Part shown: positions 59,767 through 64,000 of the stretch, in pieces
Layout: each line of letters begins with the position of its first letter
Position numbering within the stretch: position 1 is the stretch's first letter
Source of the DNA: Chloroflexota bacterium
GTDB lineage: Bacteria; Chloroflexota; Limnocylindria; P2-11E
Assembly: GCA_027310565.1 (NCBI GenBank)
Contig: DAIDAP010000015.1
Span: 90,867 to 154,866, forward strand
Direction: 5' to 3'
Length of the DNA stretch: 64,000 bases
The notes under the pieces: generated by a model
Seen by the model: the letters and a program-made list of their open reading frames with translations, nothing else
Database searches by the model: none
Told to the model about the DNA's origin: nothing
Made by a program: the position numbers and the translations under genes

Positions 59767-62427
59767 CTGGACCTCATCGCGCTGGACCTCGAGACGACCG
59801 GGTTCGATCCGGCGACCGACCGGGTGGTCGAGATCGGCGCGCTCCGCGCGCGGCTCGAGCGGGACGGGACGGTCGCCACCGGCGACTCCTTCGCCACGTT
59901 CGTCGACCCCGGCGGGCCGCTCGCCGCCGCGGTCACGCGTCTCACCGGGATCCGTGACGCCGACGTCGCCGGCGCGCCGCCGGCGGAGGAGGCGTTCGCG
60001 CGGCTCGCCGCCTTCATCGGCGAGAGCGCGGTCGTGGGGCACAACGTCGCGTTCGACCTCGCCTTCCTCGAGCGCGCCGGCCTGCCGCCGCGTGACCGGC
60101 TGGACACGGCCGAGCTCGCGTCGATCCTCCATCCGACGGCGCCGACCTACGCCCTGCAGGCGCTCGCGGCCGCCGCAGCCGTGCGCTCCGGGACGGCGCA
60201 CCGCGCGCTGGACGACGCCCGTACCTGCGCCGGCGTGCTGGCCGTCCTCGCGCGCCGCGCGCGTGAGCTGCCGCTCGCCGTCCTCGCGGAGGCGGAGGCC
60301 TACGCGGCGCTCCTCGGCCCCGCGTTCGCCGTCTTCTTCGCCGACGCGCTCGCCTCCGGCGTGCGCGACGCGTGGGAAGGCGCTCGCCCGACGGTGCCGC
60401 CGCGGGCGCCGCGTGCCGGCCCGCCGAGCGGCGCGCTCGCCGTGTCGGCCGTGTTCGCGCCCGACGGGCCGCTCGCGCGACGTCTGGCGGGGTTCGAGGA
60501 GCGGCCCGAGCAGGTCGCCCTGGCGCGCGCGATCGAGACGGCGTTCGGCGACGGCGGCGCGCTCGTCGCCGAGGCGGGCACCGGCGTCGGGAAGTCCCTG
60601 GCGTACGCGGTACCGGCGCTCGCGCGCGCCCTCGCGGGGGAGCGTGTGGTGGTCTCCACGCACACGCTGCCGCTGCAGGATCAGCTCGTCCGCAAGGATC
60701 TGCCCGCGCTCCAGGCCGCGCTCGGCACGAGCGTGCCCGTGACGGTGCTCAAGGGGCGCTCGAACTACCTCTGCCCCCGCCGCTGGCAGCAGCTGCGCGC
60801 GACCGCGGCCACACGGGAGGAGGCGCGGCTCATCCTGAAGACGCTCGTGTGGCGTCTCGACACGACGACCGGCGATCGCGCGGAGCTCAACCTGCTCGGC
60901 GTCGAGTCGGAGACCTGGCGGCGCGTGTCGGCCGACGACGAGACGTGCGACGCGCGGCGGTGCGCGCGCGTCGCGGGCGGCTGCTACCTCCAGCGCGCAC
61001 GCGACGCGGCGGGGCGCTCCGGGATCGTCGTCACGAACCACGCGCTGCTCCTGCAGAGCGCGCGCATGCACGGCGCGCTGCTTCCACCGGCCGACCACCT
61101 CGTCGTCGACGAGGCGCACCGCCTCGAGGAGGTCGCGACGGACGCGTTCGGGCTCGAGCTGCACGATCGGGGGGTCCGTCGCGCGCTCGACCGCCTGTCG
61201 CGCGCGCCGGTCGTCGTGGCGGCGCTGCGCGATCACCGCGCGGCGCTCGCCGAGTCGCTGCGGCACGAGATCGGCGTCGCGCACGAGCGCGCGTCCGAGC
61301 TCTTCGGGGCCCTCGACGCGGTGCTCGATCCCGGGCGCGGGGCCGACGATCGTCTGCGCGTCACGCCGGGGCTGCGTGCGAGCGACGAGCGCTGGCTCCC
61401 GGTGGAGCTCGCGGGCGAGCGGCTCGGCGACGCGGTCGCCGGGATCGGCGCCGCGGCCGACCGCGTCGCGACGATGACCGACGACGAGGACGAGCGCGCG
61501 GACCTCGTATCCGCCACGGGCGAGCTCGGCGGCATCCGCGCCGCGATCCACCGTGGCGTGCACGCGCCGCGCCCGACCGACGTCGTGTGGCTCGAGCGCG
61601 CGGGCGACGGCGGCGTCACGCTGCGCGTCGCGCCGTCCCACGTGGGTGACGCGATCCGCCGCGGCCTCGTCGACGCGCACCGCTCCGTCGTGTTCACCTC
61701 GGCGACGCTCGCGGTCGCGGGATCGTTCCGCTTCGCGCTCGACCGGTTCGGGATCCGCGACCTCGCCGACGCGCGCGCGTTCGGGTCGCCGTTCGACTAC
61801 GCGTCGCAGGCGCTGCTCGTCGTGCCGACCGAGGGGGCGCTCCCGGGCGAGCCGTCTTACGCCGACGAGGCCGCCGTCGTCGTCGCGGACGTCGCGCGCA
61901 CGCTCGACGGCCGCACCCTCGTGCTCTTCACGGCGCACGGCGCGATGCGAGAGGTCGCCGCACGGCTCGCCGACCTCGAGGCGGGCGGGATCGCCGTGCT
62001 GACGCAGGGGATCGACGGGTCGCGTCGCGCTCTGCTGGAGCGGTTCGCCGCGGGCCGGGCGGTGCTGCTCGGCACGCAGTCCTTCTGGGAGGGCGTCGAC
62101 CTGCCCGGCGACATCCTCCGCTGCGTCGTCATCGCGCGCCTGCCCTTCGCGGTCCCGGACGACCCGCTCGTGCAGGGCCGCTCGGAGCGCTACGAGGATC
62201 CGTTCGGCGAGTTCCACCTGCCGCAGGCGGCGCTGCGGCTGCGCCAGGGCTTCGGGCGGCTCATCCGCACGCGGACCGACCGGGGCGCGGTCGTCCTCCT
62301 CGACCGGCGCGCGCTGCTGCGCGACTACGGGAGCGAGCTCCTCGCCTCGCTGCCGGACGCCCGGGTGCGCCGCGTACCGCCGACGGAGATCGCGACGACC
62401 GTGGGGGAGTTCTGCGCGCGCGGATAA
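59767..62427 (+). CDS. dinG: DinG-type helicase with N-terminal DnaQ-like exonuclease domain, CTG start
   Basis: An 886-residue fusion. The first ATG/GTG/TTG in frame (GTG 59824) would remove exonuclease motif I; from CTG 59767 the protein begins LDLIALDLETTGFDP, restoring the DxE motif. AAGGG lies 5 bases upstream. Exonuclease motifs: DLETTG, GHNVAFDLAFL and HRALDDA. Helicase: AEAGTGVGKSLAYAVPAL (Walker A, about 275), Fe-S cysteines (LCPRRW, TCDARRC, GGCYLQ, about 338-408), VVDEAHRLEE, and SATLA. XPD/DinG enzymes unwind DNA 5' to 3' and resolve unusual structures. Confidence 0.92.
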   Translation: MDLIALDLETTGFDPATDRVVEIGALRARLERDGTVATGDSFATFVDPGGPLAAAVTRLTGIRDADVAGAPPAEEAFARLAAFIGESAVVGHNVAFDLAFLERAGLPPRDRLDTAELASILHPTAPTYALQALAAAAAVRSGTAHRALDDARTCAGVLAVLARRARELPLAVLAEAEAYAALLGPAFAVFFADALASGVRDAWEGARPTVPPRAPRAGPPSGALAVSAVFAPDGPLARRLAGFEERPEQVALARAIETAFGDGGALVAEAGTGVGKSLAYAVPALARALAGERVVVSTHTLPLQDQLVRKDLPALQAALGTSVPVTVLKGRSNYLCPRRWQQLRATAATREEARLILKTLVWRLDTTTGDRAELNLLGVESETWRRVSADDETCDARRCARVAGGCYLQRARDAAGRSGIVVTNHALLLQSARMHGALLPPADHLVVDEAHRLEEVATDAFGLELHDRGVRRALDRLSRAPVVVAALRDHRAALAESLRHEIGVAHERASELFGALDAVLDPGRGADDRLRVTPGLRASDERWLPVELAGERLGDAVAGIGAAADRVATMTDDEDERADLVSATGELGGIRAAIHRGVHAPRPTDVVWLERAGDGGVTLRVAPSHVGDAIRRGLVDAHRSVVFTSATLAVAGSFRFALDRFGIRDLADARAFGSPFDYASQALLVVPTEGALPGEPSYADEAAVVVADVARTLDGRTLVLFTAHGAMREVAARLADLEAGGIAVLTQGIDGSRRALLERFAAGRAVLLGTQSFWEGVDLPGDILRCVVIARLPFAVPDDPLVQGRSERYEDPFGEFHLPQAALRLRQGFGRLIRTRTDRGAVVLLDRRALLRDYGSELLASLPDARVRRVPPTEIATTVGEFCARG

Positions 62428-62434
62428 TCGCTGG

Positions 62435-62749
62435 GTGGACCAGCGCGTGCGCGAACACGTCGAGGCGTGGGTCGCGACGCTCAGCCCGGAATCCCGTGCC
62501 GCGCTCTACCTGCTCCTGGACGAGGTGTGCGGCGGCCTGGACGTCTCGCGCCACAACCGGTTCGGCTTCCTGCGGCTGCGCGCCGAATTCGAGACGAGCG
62601 GCGAGATACTCGGCTGCAGCCTCGAGGAGCTGCGCGGGGCGCTGGCCGTGGCGCTCGGCCCCGACCTGCCGCACCGCGACCGCCCGCCGAGCGCGCTCGA
62701 GGCGCTTCGGGAGCGGATCGGTAGCGAGGGCCATCCTGACTTCCGCTAG
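62435..62749 (+). CDS. Hypothetical small soluble protein after dinG
   Basis: A 104-residue hydrophilic, mostly helical protein from GTG 62435, 7 bases after the dinG stop. VEAWVATLSPESRAALYLLLDEVCGG and the FETSGEILGCSLEELRGAL segment are the most ordered parts. No family recognised; two cysteines and no membrane segment. Confidence 0.55.
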   Translation: MDQRVREHVEAWVATLSPESRAALYLLLDEVCGGLDVSRHNRFGFLRLRAEFETSGEILGCSLEELRGALAVALGPDLPHRDRPPSALEALRERIGSEGHPDFR

Positions 62750-62796
62750 GCGGAAACAAGGCCGTATCAGCCTGGGTGGGATTCCCCGCGCGAGTC

Positions 62797-62824
62797 TTGT
62801 CGGCTGGTCAAGCGTGCCTAGACT
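62797..62824 (+). promoter_or_regulatory. Promoter of the Flp pilin gene
   Basis: TTGTCG (62797-62802) and TAGACT (62819-62824) are separated by 16 bases, giving a leader of about 50 bases to the pilin ATG. Confidence 0.65.
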
Positions 62825-62882
62825 TTTCCTCGGTACGGGCGGGTGTCCGTCCGTTCAGCACACAAGGAAGGAGGACTCCGGA

Positions 62883-63035
62883 ATGCTCGCTTTCTTCCGT
62901 GAAGAGGATGGCCAGGGTCTCGTCGAGTACGCTCTCATCATCGCCGTCATCGCCATCGCGGTCATCGTGGCCATGATCTTCCTGCGCGGCCAGCTCCAGA
63001 ACATCTTCAGCAACATCGGCAACAACCTCACCTAG
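62883..63035 (+). CDS. Flp/Fap-type pilin
   Basis: A 50-residue type IVb pilin precursor. Residues 1-10 form a short leader ending in Gly; [22 protein letters not shown] is the Flp signature, with prepilin cleavage expected after the Gly before LVEY and the conserved Glu and Tyr next to it. A strong AAGGAAGGAGG precedes the ATG, and the gene has its own promoter and a strong terminator, as expected of an abundant structural subunit. No prepilin peptidase or tad cluster is nearby, apart from the CpaE-like gene at 27.2 kb. Confidence 0.92.
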   Translation: MLAFFREEDGQGLVEYALIIAVIAIAVIVAMIFLRGQLQNIFSNIGNNLT

Positions 63036-63057
63036 AAACCGCGACGTCGCAGTTTCG

Positions 63058-63088
63058 CGAAGGCCCGGCCACGACGGCCGGGCCTTCG
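63058..63088 (+). terminator. Strong terminator after the pilin gene
   Basis: CGAAGGCCCGGCC and GGCCGGGCCTTCG form a perfect 13-bp stem with an ACGAC loop, followed by TGTGTGG. It lies 22 bases after the pilin stop. Confidence 0.85.
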
Positions 63089-63189
63089 TGTGTGGCCGGT
63101 CGGGCGGCCCGTCGCGGCTCGGCTCGCCCGGCGCGGGGGCGTCGGCCAGCGCAGCGGCAGCGCGCGTGCCACCGCCGCGCTCCCGTTGG

Positions 63190-63327
63190 TACACTCGATC
63201 TGGACCGGGCGCGGCCCGGTATCACACACGCTTCCCCGATCGTCCGTCCCCTCGCCAGGCGCCGCCCGGCGCCAGGCGACACGGCCGATGTGACGGGAGC
63301 GGAGGAACGAAAAAGGGAGAGTCCGCC
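63190..63327 (+). promoter_or_regulatory. Promoter -10 and leader region of rpsB
   Basis: TACACT at 63190-63195 is a likely -10; the matching -35 is weak. The following leader of about 125 bases contains GC-rich inverted repeats (for example CCGGGC/GCCCGG near 63204-63218 and GGCGCC pairs near 63256-63275) before an AGGGAGAG ribosome binding site. rpsB leaders in other bacteria can carry autoregulatory structures; whether this one does is unknown. Confidence 0.4.
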
Positions 63328-64000
63328 ATGGCCGTCGTCACCATGAAGCAGCTCCTGGAGTCCGGCGTCCACTTCGGTCACCAGGCCCGCCGCTGGAACC
63401 CCAAGATGCGTCGCTTCATCTTCATGGAGCGCAACGGGATCCACATCATCGACCTGCAGCAGACGCTGTCCCGCGTCGAGGAGGCGTACGCGTTCACCCG
63501 CGACCTCGCATCGAGCGGGGGGCAGATCCTCTTCGTCGGCACGAAGAAGCAGGCCCAGGAGTCGATCGCCGAGGAGGCGAAGCGGGCCACGATGCCGTAC
63601 GTGAACCAGCGCTGGCTCGGCGGCTTCCTGACGAACTTCGTCACGATCCAGAAGCGCATCAACCGGCTGAACGAGCTCCACGAGCGCAAGGAGCGCGGCG
63701 ACTTCTCGACCATGCCGAAGAAGGACGCGCAGCGGCTCGAGGACGAGCTCGAGCACCTCGACCGCTACTTCGCCGGCGTGCGCGAGATGAAGCGTCTTCC
63801 CGCCGCGCTCTTCGTGGTCGACCCGCACCGCGAGCACATCGCCGTCGACGAGGCCCGGCGCCTCGAGATCCCGGTCATCGCCATGGTCGACACGAACTGC
63901 GATCCGGACCTCATCGACGTGATCATCCCGGCGAACGACGACGCGATCCGTGCGGTGAAGCTCATCTGCCAGAAGATGGCCGACGCGATCAGCGAGGGCC
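63328..64000 (+). CDS. rpsB: Ribosomal protein S2, 3' end outside window
   Basis: The first 224 residues are visible. Typical S2 blocks: [79 protein letters not shown] and [15 protein letters not shown]2 is added late to the 30S subunit. ATG has AGGGAGAG 6-13 bases upstream. Elongation factor Ts would normally follow just past the window. Confidence 0.97.
   Translation, partial: MAVVTMKQLLESGVHFGHQARRWNPKMRRFIFMERNGIHIIDLQQTLSRVEEAYAFTRDLASSGGQILFVGTKKQAQESIAEEAKRATMPYVNQRWLGGFLTNFVTIQKRINRLNELHERKERGDFSTMPKKDAQRLEDELEHLDRYFAGVREMKRLPAALFVVDPHREHIAVDEARRLEIPVIAMVDTNCDPDLIDVIIPANDDAIRAVKLICQKMADAISEG

Overview
The window is a very GC-rich, densely packed bacterial chromosome segment with no insertion sequence, integrase, phage gene or CRISPR array. 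Three things point away from Proteobacteria and towards a high-GC Gram-positive-like or Chloroflexota lineage: a tryptophan T-box leader, Gram-positive-type LexA boxes (GAAC-N4-GTTC), and the gene content (DUF4446, DUF1992, DUF2207, NfeD plus slipin, a lone Flp pilin, a UvrD helicase fused to an AddB/Cas4-like nuclease). An uncultured Chloroflexota (Limnocylindria-like) or a deep actinobacterial relative is my best guess. That is inference only; no rRNA gene is present to settle it. GTG starts are very common and many genes overlap by 4 bases (GTGA or ATGA), so most of the window consists of translationally coupled operons.

Layout. 1-5.9 kb: end of a DUF167 gene, a sigma-70-like gene with an apparent frameshift, small membrane proteins, a DUF2231-Rieske fusion, MgtE and a DUF2207 protein, then tRNA-Val. 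6-8.4 kb: a TetR regulator divergent from a cupin-PAS pair across a perfect 18-bp palindrome, then two small envelope proteins. 8.4-15.1 kb: one long coupled operon, DUF4446, lipid kinase, selA, ridA, a 52-residue membrane protein, selB, pepA. This is selenocysteine machinery with an embedded RidA. 15.1-20.8 kb: UvrD/nuclease, an MFS transporter, and rmuC behind a LexA box. 20.8-27.2 kb: M20 amidohydrolase, methyltransferase, D-aminoacylase, DgcN-like and DgcA-like genes (D-amino acid/D-glutamate metabolism), and a Lit-like membrane protein. 27.2-33.3 kb: CpaE-like ATPase, murI, a YchF-type GTPase, a PfkB kinase, a solute-binding lipoprotein, a serine hydrolase and an FtsB-like protein.

33.3-41.7 kb: initiator tRNA, a second CAT tRNA, tilS, ftsH (apparently started by CTG), ThpR, a small leader-peptide-like protein convergent with a cNMP-cNMP-PqqD-M50 protease, a DUF4395-thioredoxin fusion, DUF1992 and a HEFCH protein. 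41.8-51.4 kb: a Trp T-box (UGG specifier, terminator) controls trpE-G-D-C-B-A-aroH-aroF-tyrA, with aroA convergent; trpF is absent. 51.4-57.4 kb: a secreted C39-like protein, a lipase maturation factor-like protein, an alpha/beta hydrolase, a deazaflavin-type nitroreductase, NfeD and slipin. 57.4-58.3 kb: an SOS island, with a 66-residue unknown gene behind a TTGACA/TAAGAT promoter carrying two LexA boxes, divergent from a DNA-ligase-like protein that lacks the catalytic lysine. 58.3-64 kb: glutamate dehydrogenase, three tandem 57-bp hairpin repeats, a DnaQ-DinG helicase (also CTG-started), a small protein, a Flp pilin with its own promoter and terminator, and the start of rpsB.

The only stretch of more than 300 bases without a protein or tRNA gene is 41713-42078, which holds the T-box. 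The most unusual items are the SOS island with its unknown small gene and ligase pseudoenzyme, the RidA placed inside the sel operon, the RRE/M50 protease facing a RiPP-leader-like peptide, and two conserved genes whose N-termini require CUG initiation.
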